Assembly: GCA_018223435.1 (NCBI GenBank)
Contig: JAGTTO010000001.1
Coordinates: 2,542,001 to 2,606,000, forward strand
Direction of reading: 5' to 3'
DNA: 64,000 bases
DNA from: Lachnospiraceae bacterium Marseille-Q4251
GTDB lineage: Bacteria; Bacillota; Clostridia; Lachnospirales; Lachnospiraceae
Of this stretch, positions 9,346-17,574 are shown piece after piece; position 1 is the first letter of the stretch; every line of letters starts with the position of its first letter. The notes beneath the pieces were generated by a model. It was given only the letters and a program-made list of their open reading frames with translations. It did not search any database and was not told where the DNA came from. Made by a program: the position numbers and the translations under genes.

Positions 9346-10236
9346 ATGAAAGAATCATCCAAATGGAATCTGCTGGCAAATGCAGTCATGATCCTTTTTG
9401 CTGCTTTGGCTTTGCTCCCCTTTATTCTGTTGATCATTGCTTCTTTTACGGATAATCAGTGGGCGACGGTCAACGGTTTCAGCTTCTGGCCGGCGAAATG
9501 GAGCATGGAAGCCTACAACTACATTGCTTCCTCCTGGAAATCCATCGGCCATGCCTATCTCATGACGATTGTGGTGACGATCCTGGGTACCTTTTTAAGT
9601 CTCTGTGTGACCACCGGCTTCGCCTACGCCCTTTCCGATCCGACCCTGCCGGGCCACAGACTTCTGAACTTCCTGTGCGTTTTCACGATGCTGTTTTCCG
9701 GCGGTATCGTGGCAAGCTACTATACCTGGAGCCAGATTTTCCATATTCGGAATACGCTGTGGGCCCTGATTTTCCCCGGACTGATGATGAACGCCTTCAA
9801 TGTCATTCTGGTGAAAAACTATTTCAAATTCAGCGTTCCCGCTTCCCTGATTGAGGCAGCCCGCATCGATGGAGCTGGGGAGATCAAGATCTTTTTCCGG
9901 ATCGTTCTGCCCCTGTCCACCCCGATTCTTGCAACCATCGGTCTGATGACCGGTCTCATCTACTGGAACGACTGGAATAACGGTCTTTATTATCTGAGCC
10001 AGAGAGGTGGAAGTGATTATTATACGATTCAGATCCTGTTGAATCAGATCAATGAGAATGTGCAGTACCTGGCAAAAAATGCTTCTCAGATGGGAATTAC
10101 CGGTATCGGAACTTTGCCGACGACTACTGTCCGTATGGCGATCGCAGTGGTTGGTATTCTTCCTGTGCTGGTGATCTATCCGTTCCTTCAGAAATATTTC
10201 GTAAAGGGTATTACCATGGGAGCTGTAAAGGAGTAA
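9346..10236 (+). CDS. ABC transporter permease, LplC/YtcP type (locus 1)
   Basis: A 296-residue MalG-like permease with about six membrane helices, an EAA loop (EAARIDGAGEIKIFFRIVLP) and the C-terminal KGITMGAVK ending typical of this family. An AAGGAGGG site lies 7-8 nt upstream. It forms the second half of the transmembrane channel with the product of the preceding gene. The following hydrolase gene starts 27 nt after its stop, so transcription is probably continuous. Confidence 0.93.
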   Translation: MKESSKWNLLANAVMILFAALALLPFILLIIASFTDNQWATVNGFSFWPAKWSMEAYNYIASSWKSIGHAYLMTIVVTILGTFLSLCVTTGFAYALSDPTLPGHRLLNFLCVFTMLFSGGIVASYYTWSQIFHIRNTLWALIFPGLMMNAFNVILVKNYFKFSVPASLIEAARIDGAGEIKIFFRIVLPLSTPILATIGLMTGLIYWNDWNNGLYYLSQRGGSDYYTIQILLNQINENVQYLAKNASQMGITGIGTLPTTTVRMAIAVVGILPVLVIYPFLQKYFVKGITMGAVKE

Positions 10237-10263
10237 ACTGTAGAAAAAGGGAGGATATCCATT

Positions 10264-12912
10264 ATGGATCAGAAGATCAGAAAACTGCTGGCGGGAGAGG
10301 GCGGAAATTATATTTTCCCCTTTTTCTGGCAGCATGGAGAAACAGAAGAAGTCCTTCGGGAATATATGAAAGTCATTGCAGAGAGCAACATCGGGGCTGT
10401 CTGTGTGGAGAGCCGGCCACATCCGGATTTTGTCGGGGAAAAATGGTGGCAGGATATGGATGTGATCCTGGATGAGGCCAGAAAACGGAATATGAAGGTC
10501 TGGATCCTGGATGACAGCCATTTTCCAACAGGTTATGCCAACGGCGCCCTTGCCAATGCCGATGGAAAACTGAGACGCCAGAGTCTCACGGTTCAGACGC
10601 TGAAATGCCCGGAGAGCGGTACGGAAATGGAGCTTTCGCTGGAAAGCTATCAGAAAGCCGCTCCCTGGGAGCTGAATCAGATGGAACAGCATATGCTTCA
10701 GGGACAGGAATGGAAGCTTTTTGATGATGATCAGCTGATCAGTGTGACTGCGGTCCGGGAAGGCGGAAAAACGGAAGCGGATATTCTGGATCTTTCCGGA
10801 CAGATCCCTTCCGGGAAAATCGTATTTCCGGTTCCGGAAGGAAAATGGCAGCTTAAATTCTGTATCCTTACGAGAAATCGCGGTCCTCACAGGGATTACA
10901 TCAATATGATGGATGAGGAGAGCTGCCGTGTTCTTATCGATACGGTCTATGAACCGCATTATCAGCATTACGCAGCAGATTTTGGAACAACGATCGCCGG
11001 CTTTTTCTCTGACGAACCGGAGATTGGAAACGGTCATCTTTATGAGATGGGAAAGAAGATCTATGAGATCGAGGATCAGCCCTGGAGCCGGGAAGTGGAG
11101 GCGGAACTGAAAGAGCGCTGGGGAGAGAATTACCACAAATTCCTGCCGCTGATCTGGGAGCAGCCTGTTGACGGGAGGCTTTTGGCGAGAGTCCGCTATG
11201 ATTATATGGATACCGTGACAAAAGCCGTGCGGAAAGATTTTTCTTTCCAGCTCGGAAACTGGTGCCGGGACCATGGTGTGGAGTACATCGGCCATCTCAT
11301 CGAGGACAACAACCAGCACAGCCGCACCGGCAGCAGCCTGGGGCACTATTTCCGAGGACTGGCCGGGGAGGATATGTCAGGTATTGATGACATTGGAGGC
11401 CAGGTACTGCCCCAGGGCGAGGAACTTCCGGGCAATTCATTCCAGATGCGGGATGGTCATTTCTACCATTATGTCTTAGGAAAGCTTGCTTCCTCCGCAG
11501 CAGCCATTGAGCCGCTGAAGAAAGGCCGCTCCATGTGTGAAATCTTCGGAGCCTATGGCTGGTCCGAGGGCGTTCAGCTGGAAAAGTTCCTGCTGGATCA
11601 TTTCCTTGTACGTGGAGTGAACCATTATGTTCCCCATGCTTTTTCGGCTAAAGACTTTCCGGATCCGGACTGCCCGCCGCATTTTTATGCTCACGGAAAC
11701 AATCCGCAGTACCGCCATTTCGGCAGCCTGATGAAATATGCCAACCGGATGTGTGAACTGATCAGCGGAGGAACGCATATCGCTCCGGTAGCGATCCTTT
11801 ATCAGGGAGAGTCTGACTGGTGCAGTGACTGTATGATGATGCAGGAGCCGGCACGGCTTCTGGCAGAAGCACAGATCGAATATGACTTTATCCCGTCAGA
11901 TGTATTTGCAGAGAGAGAGGCTTACCGGACAGAGATCGGCAGCACATTGAAAGTGAATATCCAGGAATATCAGATTCTGATCGTTCCGAAATATAACTAC
12001 ATTCCAAAAGCCGCGGCGGATGGAATTGCGGAATTCCTGAAAAAAGGCGGTCAGGTATTCTTTGTAGAAGATTATCCGGAGAACTGTTGCGAGGGAATGG
12101 CGCTTCCGGAAGAGATCCGTAGAGGAATCTGCCTGGCACTTCCGGAACTGCTTCCGGCACTGGAAAAAACGGAGGTGCGGGAAGTAAAGATCACACCGGC
12201 AAACCGGAGACTTCATTACCTTCATTACAAAGAAGAAACCGATCGTTATCTTTTTGTAAATGAAGACCATGCGGATTACACCGGCGAGATTTACATGGAA
12301 AAGAAAGGGGATTGCTATGCCTACAATCCCTGGGAAAATCGCCTGGAGAAGCTTTTTGCAAAGGAAACGGAAGAGGGAACACTTCTTTCTGTAACGATCG
12401 AGCCGTTAAAGCCTTTGGTGGTGATCTTTGATAAGGCAGAAGAATCGCTTCATGAGCCGCTGACTCTTTCCGGGACAAAAACTGCTCTTTCTGAAAACTG
12501 GAAACGGAGTCTTTGCCGGAGCATTGACTATCCGGCCTTTCAGAAGGAAAAAAGGATCACGCTTCCGGACGCCTTGGCAGAGGAAGAACCCTTGTTTTCC
12601 GGCTTTGTCCGCTATGAAAATACGATCAGCTGTAAAAAAGGCGAGAGCCTTCTTCTGGAGATCAGCAAAGCCGCCGAGGGCGTGGAAGTCTTTGTGAACG
12701 GCGTCAGCGCCGGAATCCAGATCGCAGCTCCTTATCGCTACGATCTCAGCGGTCTGATGAAAGAGGGCAAAAATGAACTTCGCATCGAAGTGGCGACTAC
12801 GCTGGAGCGGGAAATGTCACAGCATCCCGATCCCATGATGGCGATGATGGGAGTCAAATCAGTGCCAACCAGTGAGTCTGGAATCACAGGAATGGTGTGT
12901 ATCGAGAAATAA
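10264..12912 (+). CDS. Large glycoside hydrolase, GH106-like (probable alpha-L-rhamnosidase)
   Basis: An 882-residue protein without a signal peptide, so cytoplasmic. The N-terminal third matches the pattern I associate with GH106-like enzymes (VESRPHPDFVGEKWW, then MKVWILDDSHFPTGYANG), followed by a barrel region with GFFSDEPEIGNG and an acidic RTGSSLGHY segment. The last 150 residues look like a beta-sandwich ligand-binding domain. GH106 members known to me remove alpha-L-rhamnose from plant or bacterial polysaccharide fragments. It is co-transcribed with the permeases and, 15 nt downstream, a GH3 enzyme. The family call rests on recalled motif similarity and the substrate is inferred; a related unclassified family is the alternative. 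Confidence 0.65.
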   Translation: MDQKIRKLLAGEGGNYIFPFFWQHGETEEVLREYMKVIAESNIGAVCVESRPHPDFVGEKWWQDMDVILDEARKRNMKVWILDDSHFPTGYANGALANADGKLRRQSLTVQTLKCPESGTEMELSLESYQKAAPWELNQMEQHMLQGQEWKLFDDDQLISVTAVREGGKTEADILDLSGQIPSGKIVFPVPEGKWQLKFCILTRNRGPHRDYINMMDEESCRVLIDTVYEPHYQHYAADFGTTIAGFFSDEPEIGNGHLYEMGKKIYEIEDQPWSREVEAELKERWGENYHKFLPLIWEQPVDGRLLARVRYDYMDTVTKAVRKDFSFQLGNWCRDHGVEYIGHLIEDNNQHSRTGSSLGHYFRGLAGEDMSGIDDIGGQVLPQGEELPGNSFQMRDGHFYHYVLGKLASSAAAIEPLKKGRSMCEIFGAYGWSEGVQLEKFLLDHFLVRGVNHYVPHAFSAKDFPDPDCPPHFYAHGNNPQYRHFGSLMKYANRMCELISGGTHIAPVAILYQGESDWCSDCMMMQEPARLLAEAQIEYDFIPSDVFAEREAYRTEIGSTLKVNIQEYQILIVPKYNYIPKAAADGIAEFLKKGGQVFFVEDYPENCCEGMALPEEIRRGICLALPELLPALEKTEVREVKITPANRRLHYLHYKEETDRYLFVNEDHADYTGEIYMEKKGDCYAYNPWENRLEKLFAKETEEGTLLSVTIEPLKPLVVIFDKAEESLHEPLTLSGTKTALSENWKRSLCRSIDYPAFQKEKRITLPDALAEEEPLFSGFVRYENTISCKKGESLLLEISKAAEGVEVFVNGVSAGIQIAAPYRYDLSGLMKEGKNELRIEVATTLEREMSQHPDPMMAMMGVKSVPTSESGITGMVCIEK

Positions 12913-12927
12913 CAAGGAGGAAAATCC

Positions 12928-15138
12928 ATGGAAAAACAGCAGCTGGAAGCCTTGCTGAAAGAGATGTCCCTGGAGGAAAAAGTAGGACAGCTTTTTCAGA
13001 TCATTGGTTATTATTATGTGGAAGAAGGAAAAAAATTTATTACAGGGCCGGACAGCGGCTTGAATCTTTCCGATGAAAACGGGGCTCTGACAGGTTCTGT
13101 TCTGGGACTTCAGGGAGCGGAACTTAGTAAAAAGATCCAGAAAGAATATATGGAGCATCAGCCACACCATATCCCTCTGCTTTTTATGATGGATGTGATC
13201 CATGGGATGAAGACTATTTTTCCGGCTCCGCTGGCTCAGGCGGCTACCTTTGAGCCGGAGCTTACAAAAGAAGGTTCGGAGATCGCGGCAAAAGAGGCAA
13301 CGGCTGCAGGCCTTCATGTGGCTTTTTCTCCCATGGCAGATCTGGTACGGGATCCCAGATGGGGGAGAGTGGTGGAATCTTTCGGAGAGGATCCGTATCT
13401 CAGTTCCTGTTTTGTGAAAGCCCAGGTGGAAGGCTTCCAGGGTTCTGATATGAAAGCGCCTGGAAAAATCTGTGCCTGCGTCAAGCACTTTGCAGGTTAT
13501 GGCGGAGCAGAGGCAGGCCGGGATTATAACACGGTAAGCATGGACAGCCATACCTTTCAGGAATTTTATCTGAAAGGGTATCAGGCAGGCATCGATGCCG
13601 GGGCAGGTATGGTCATGACGTCCTTTAACACCATTGATGGAATTCCGGCATCCACAAACCGTCATCTGATGAGAGATATTCTCCGTGGAGAGCTTGGGTT
13701 TGATGGTGTTCTGATCTCTGATTTTGCTGCCATTAAAGAAACCATCGCCCACGGCTACAGTGAGAATGGGGAGAAAGCCGCAGAAAATGCCCTTCGTGCC
13801 GGTGTGGATATTGATATGATGACCACTACATATCTGGATCATGTGGCAGATCTGATCCAGAAAGGTGTTCTGAAAGAAGAACTCCTGGATGAAAGCGTGA
13901 TGCGGATCCTGAAACTGAAAAACAAACTGGGACTCTTTGAAAATCCATATAAAGATGCGGATGAAGAAAAAGAGAAGGAACTCTTCCTCTGCCAGGCACA
14001 CCGGAAGGCAGCCAGAAAAGCGGCGGTGCGATCCTTTGTTCTTCTGAAAAACGACGGGATCCTGCCTGTGGATACAGAGAAAAAAATTGCCTTTATCGGC
14101 CCTTATACAGACCGGAAAGAGATGCTGAGCAGCTGGGCCATTACCGGGGATGCAAAAGACAGTGTGACGATCCGGGAAGCAGCAGAGGAAGTCTTTGTTT
14201 CTGATCGTACGGTTTATTTACAGGGGTGTCCGGTGCTGACGCCGGGCTTCGGAACGGCACAGCTTCGTCTTGAAGTCGAGGAAGAGCCTTCGGAAGAAGA
14301 ATGCAGACAGATGAAAGAGAAAGCCTTGAAGGCAGCGGCAGAAGCCGATCTGGTGATCATGCCTCTTGGCGAACATTTCAAGGAATCCGGGGAAGCAGCA
14401 AGTAAGGCGAATATTGAGATTCCCGATGTCCAGCTGGAACTTCTGGAAGAGGTTGTCCGGGTAAATTCCAATGTGGCAGTCGTCCTTTTTAACGGCCGGC
14501 CTCTGGATCTCCGAAAGGTCAGCCGCCTGGCGAAAGCCATTCTGGAGGTATGGCTTCCCGGTACGGAAGGCGGTCATGCCATTATTGATGTGCTGACCGG
14601 AAAAGAAAATCCTTCCGGAAAACTGCCTATGAGCTTTCCGTATTGCGTGGGCCAGGTGCCGGTCTATTACAATGCTTATTCCACTGGAAGAGGGGACTTT
14701 GAGGGCTGTACGGATCATTTCCGTTCCCGTTATCTTGATATTCCGAATGAGCCGCTCTATCCTTTCGGTTATGGTCTGAGCTATACGGAATTTGAAATCT
14801 CCACTCCGGAACTGACAGCAGATACCCTTTCTGCAGACGGCAGTCTGGAAGCCAGTGTGACAGTGACCAATAAAGGAACCCGACAGGGAACGGAAACACT
14901 GCAGCTCTATATCCAGGATGTCTTTGCCAGTGTGGTACGGCCGGTGAAGGAACTGAAAGGATTCCGGAAAGTTACGCTGGAACCGGGGGAAAGCAGAAGA
15001 GAAACGTTCCATATCGACGAAACCATGCTCCGCTTCCTGCGGGCCGATGGAATCGTTGGCAGTGAACCGGGAACATTCCGGGTATGGATCGGAAACAGCA
15101 GTGTGGTGGAAGCGTATAAAGAGTTTGAACGCAGATAA
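12928..15138 (+). CDS. GH3 family beta-glycosidase (beta-glucosidase or beta-xylosidase)
   Basis: A 736-residue cytoplasmic enzyme of BglX-like layout: N-terminal TIM barrel with DPRWGRVVESFGEDPYL and KHFAGYG, nucleophile Asp265 in GVLISDFA, a second alpha/beta sandwich domain, and a C-terminal fibronectin-III-like domain (from about residue 640, TNKGTRQGTETLQLY). It would release terminal beta-linked glucose or xylose from imported oligosaccharides; GH3 specificity cannot be fixed from sequence. AAGGAGG precedes the ATG. The final codons (from 15124) and the TAA stop lie inside dispersed repeat copy A, so the C-terminus may have been altered by repeat arrival. Confidence 0.92.
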   Translation: MEKQQLEALLKEMSLEEKVGQLFQIIGYYYVEEGKKFITGPDSGLNLSDENGALTGSVLGLQGAELSKKIQKEYMEHQPHHIPLLFMMDVIHGMKTIFPAPLAQAATFEPELTKEGSEIAAKEATAAGLHVAFSPMADLVRDPRWGRVVESFGEDPYLSSCFVKAQVEGFQGSDMKAPGKICACVKHFAGYGGAEAGRDYNTVSMDSHTFQEFYLKGYQAGIDAGAGMVMTSFNTIDGIPASTNRHLMRDILRGELGFDGVLISDFAAIKETIAHGYSENGEKAAENALRAGVDIDMMTTTYLDHVADLIQKGVLKEELLDESVMRILKLKNKLGLFENPYKDADEEKEKELFLCQAHRKAARKAAVRSFVLLKNDGILPVDTEKKIAFIGPYTDRKEMLSSWAITGDAKDSVTIREAAEEVFVSDRTVYLQGCPVLTPGFGTAQLRLEVEEEPSEEECRQMKEKALKAAAEADLVIMPLGEHFKESGEAASKANIEIPDVQLELLEEVVRVNSNVAVVLFNGRPLDLRKVSRLAKAILEVWLPGTEGGHAIIDVLTGKENPSGKLPMSFPYCVGQVPVYYNAYSTGRGDFEGCTDHFRSRYLDIPNEPLYPFGYGLSYTEFEISTPELTADTLSADGSLEASVTVTNKGTRQGTETLQLYIQDVFASVVRPVKELKGFRKVTLEPGESRRETFHIDETMLRFLRADGIVGSEPGTFRVWIGNSSVVEAYKEFERR

Positions 15139-15287
15139 GCATTCCCCCGCTTCAAGTGCGCGGAGCACTAAGCGGCGGGTGAGGGGGGATGCTTATGTCA
15201 GTGGGAGTTGAAAGCTCCCACTGACAGATCGCGAAGCGACTGCGTTCATGAGCAAGTAGCGAAGCGGATTGCGAATGTCCGCTTTAC
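15124..15287 (+). repeat. Dispersed structured repeat, copy A (long form)
   Basis: A 164 nt element nearly identical to 55221-55392 and, in a shortened form, to 58298-58367. GAACGCAG (15127) pairs with CTGCGTTC (15240) as an outer stem enclosing two hairpins: AAGCAT...ATGCTT, and a perfect 11 bp stem GTCAGTGGGAG/CTCCCACTGAC at 15197-15225. A third hairpin (AAGCGGA/TCCGCTT) follows. No T-run ends it, so it is not a classical terminator. It fills most of the gap between the GH3 and GH120 genes. Confidence 0.9.
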
Positions 15288-15313
15288 TTAAAATAAGAAG
15301 TAAGAAACTCCTT

Positions 15314-15383
15314 TGGGAAATAATCGTCAGAAGGCATTTTTGTCATAAAAAAGATTTTCACAGGAGTTAAAAACGAGTAAAAT
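15314..15383 (+). promoter_or_regulatory. Probable promoter of the GH120 gene with YesN-like motifs
   Basis: A -10 like TAAAAT (15378-15383) is preceded by GGCATTTTTGTCA (15333-15345) and AAGATTTTCACA (15351). The first resembles the GGGATTTTGTCA core upstream of the binding-protein gene at 6556. This suggests, but does not prove, that the same response regulator also drives this gene. Confidence 0.4.
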
Positions 15384-15418
15384 AGAAGCATCAAAACGAA
15401 CTCAAGGGAGGTTTTCAT

Positions 15419-17404
15419 ATGAAAATTTATGTAAATGGCAAAGTCGGCCGTGACGGAGACGGTACAAAGGAAAGACCGTTCCGCCGCATCAACGATGCGG
15501 CAAAGATCGCAAGACCAGGTGATGAAGTTCTGGTTTTTCCGGGCGTTTACCGGGAGTATGTGGATCCGATCTATGCAGGAACAGAGGAAGCCAGGATCAG
15601 TTACCGGAGCACAGAACATCTGGGAGCAGTTATTACTGGTGCGGAAAGAATCCAGTCCTGGACGCCATACAAGGAGAATGTCTGGGTCTGCCGTGTGGCG
15701 AACAGTCTTTTTGGAACTTACAATCCGTATACCACGCTGGTATATGGAGACTGGTATTTTGCAAAAGCAGATAAACATACGGGATGTGTGTATCTTAACG
15801 ATCGGGCACTCTATGAGACAGCCACTCTGGAAGACTGCATGAAAGGCGAAGTTTACGAGTGCAGCTGGGTTCCGGAGGAATCTGTCTATAAATGGTATAC
15901 CGAACAGGATGCCCAAAAGGATGAAACCGTGATCTATGCTAATTTCCAGGGGAAAAATCCCAATGAGGAAAATGTAGAGATCAACGTGCGCCGGGAGTGC
16001 TTTCTGCCGTCAAAAACCGGTGTGGGTTATATCACAGTCAGCGGCTTCGTAGTGACAAAGGCAGCTACCACTTGGGCACCGCCGGCAGCTTATCAGGATG
16101 GTATGATCGGCCCGCACTGGAGCAAAGGCTGGATCATTGAGGACTGCGAGATCTCCAACAGCAAATGCGCGGGCATTTCTCTTGGAAAATATCTGGATCC
16201 GGACAATAACCATTATTTCACCTATAAATATGTAAAGAGCCCAACCCAGATGGAACGTGATGCAGTCTGCCGTGGCCAGTATCATGGCTGGCTGAAAGAA
16301 AAGGTGGGAAGCCACATCATCCGTCGGAACAACATCCACCACTGTGAGCAGGGCGGTATTATTGGCCGAATGGGCGGTGTCTTCAGCCTCATCGAGGACA
16401 ACCACATCCATCACATCAACAATATGATGGAGCTTGGAGGAGCGGAGATTGCAGGTATCAAGATGCATGCGGCTATTGATGTGGTCATGCGGAGAAACCA
16501 TATCCATCATTGTACCATGGGAATCTGGTGCGACTGGGAAGCCCAGGGCACACGCCTTTCACAGAACCTTCTTCATGACAACCAGCGCCCGGCTTTCGCC
16601 AAACAGTTGAAGGGCGGCATGATGTCCCAGGATATCTTCGTAGAGGTAGGCCACGGCCCGACTCTCATCGACAACAATATCCTGCTCTCTGATGCGAGCC
16701 TTCGTTTTGCCACTCAGGGAGTTGCTATGGTACATAACCTGATCTGCGGCGCCCTCACCTGCGTGGGAGACGGCACCGGGCCCCGTTATACGCCCTACCA
16801 CATTCCTCACCGCACGGAGGTCATGGGCTTTATGACGATTCTCCACGGGGACGATCGTTTCTATAATAATATTTTTGTCCAGAAATGGCCTGCCGAGGAT
16901 TTTGTGACAATCCGCGATTCTTCCGAAGGTTTTGACACCGAGAATCGGAAAGCCGGCACCTGGGTCTTTGACGGTTATCCCACTTATGAAGAGTGGATTG
17001 CCCAGTTTGATTTCTCCAAACCTGCGGATATGGCAAAACTCTATCCCGCTCACGAGGGTCATCTCCCGGTCTGGAGCGAGGGAAATGTCTATCTGAACGG
17101 AGCCAAAGCCTGGGAGCATGAGAAAAATGGTCTGACCGTTTCTGAAAAAGTAAAGGTAGATCTCGTGGAAAGAGATGGAAACTATATGTTGGAGACTAAT
17201 CTCTACGAGGTACTCGGCGGTTTTTCCAGCCGTATGATCAATACGGAAGTTCTGGGAAAAGCCTTTGAGCCGGAAGAACCTTTTGAAAATCCTGACGGAA
17301 CGGCGATTCAGTTTGACATGGATTATTTCGGTGGTCATCGTGGAGCCGGTGTCCTGCCCGGTCCCTTCGTAGCAAAAGAAGACGCAGAGAAAAAATTATA
17401 TTGA
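15419..17404 (+). CDS. GH120 beta-xylosidase (right-handed beta-helix)
   Basis: A 661-residue cytoplasmic protein whose start (VNGKVGRDGDGTKERPFRRI) and body closely resemble, as I recall its sequence, the founding GH120 enzyme, XylC of Thermoanaerobacterium saccharolyticum (shared GPHWSKGWIIEDC-like, GSHIIRRN, HEIAGIKLHAAIDV-like and DWEAQGTR segments). Parallel beta-helix repeats such as HIHHIN and NHIHHC are visible. The proposed nucleophile corresponds to Asp372 (CDWEAQGTR) and the acid/base to Glu409 (DIFVEVGHGP). About 14 extra residues appear to lie between these two relative to XylC. The enzyme would release xylose from xylo-oligosaccharides. It lies after repeat copy A with its own likely promoter and an AGGGAGG site. 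Confidence 0.85.
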   Translation: MKIYVNGKVGRDGDGTKERPFRRINDAAKIARPGDEVLVFPGVYREYVDPIYAGTEEARISYRSTEHLGAVITGAERIQSWTPYKENVWVCRVANSLFGTYNPYTTLVYGDWYFAKADKHTGCVYLNDRALYETATLEDCMKGEVYECSWVPEESVYKWYTEQDAQKDETVIYANFQGKNPNEENVEINVRRECFLPSKTGVGYITVSGFVVTKAATTWAPPAAYQDGMIGPHWSKGWIIEDCEISNSKCAGISLGKYLDPDNNHYFTYKYVKSPTQMERDAVCRGQYHGWLKEKVGSHIIRRNNIHHCEQGGIIGRMGGVFSLIEDNHIHHINNMMELGGAEIAGIKMHAAIDVVMRRNHIHHCTMGIWCDWEAQGTRLSQNLLHDNQRPAFAKQLKGGMMSQDIFVEVGHGPTLIDNNILLSDASLRFATQGVAMVHNLICGALTCVGDGTGPRYTPYHIPHRTEVMGFMTILHGDDRFYNNIFVQKWPAEDFVTIRDSSEGFDTENRKAGTWVFDGYPTYEEWIAQFDFSKPADMAKLYPAHEGHLPVWSEGNVYLNGAKAWEHEKNGLTVSEKVKVDLVERDGNYMLETNLYEVLGGFSSRMINTEVLGKAFEPEEPFENPDGTAIQFDMDYFGGHRGAGVLPGPFVAKEDAEKKLY

Positions 17405-17410
17405 ATTTAC

Positions 17411-17442
17411 GGGCTGCCTGGCTGCTTTGGGCAGCCCTTTTT
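17411..17442 (+). terminator. Rho-independent terminator after the GH120 gene
   Basis: GGGCTGCC pairs with GGCAGCCC around an 11 nt loop and is followed by TTTTT. It closes glycan locus 1. Confidence 0.9.
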
Positions 17443-17452
17443 ATATTTCCCG

Positions 17453-17481
17453 GTGACAGAAATCCGGGAATGGGATATAAT
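17453..17481 (+). promoter_or_regulatory. SigA-type promoter of the rRNA methyltransferase gene
   Basis: GTGACA, a 17 nt spacer, then TATAAT (17476-17481): a near-consensus housekeeping promoter about 95 nt before the start codon. Confidence 0.65.
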
Positions 17482-17574
17482 GAATGTATTATTTTGTTGA
17501 ATGGCCATAGAATTGCGTGAGTTGCTTTGCAGCAGAGTAATTCGTAGGCACCAGGAAGAGAAAGGAACGACGCT

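Noticed and set aside
9595..11346. Minus-strand open frame of 583 codons across the permease and GH106-like genes
   Set aside because: Antisense shadow of two well-supported genes; no ribosome site or known motif.
15124..15287. Dispersed repeat as an ordinary rho-independent terminator
   Set aside because: None of the three copies ends in a T-run, and copy B is followed by a separate, proper terminator.
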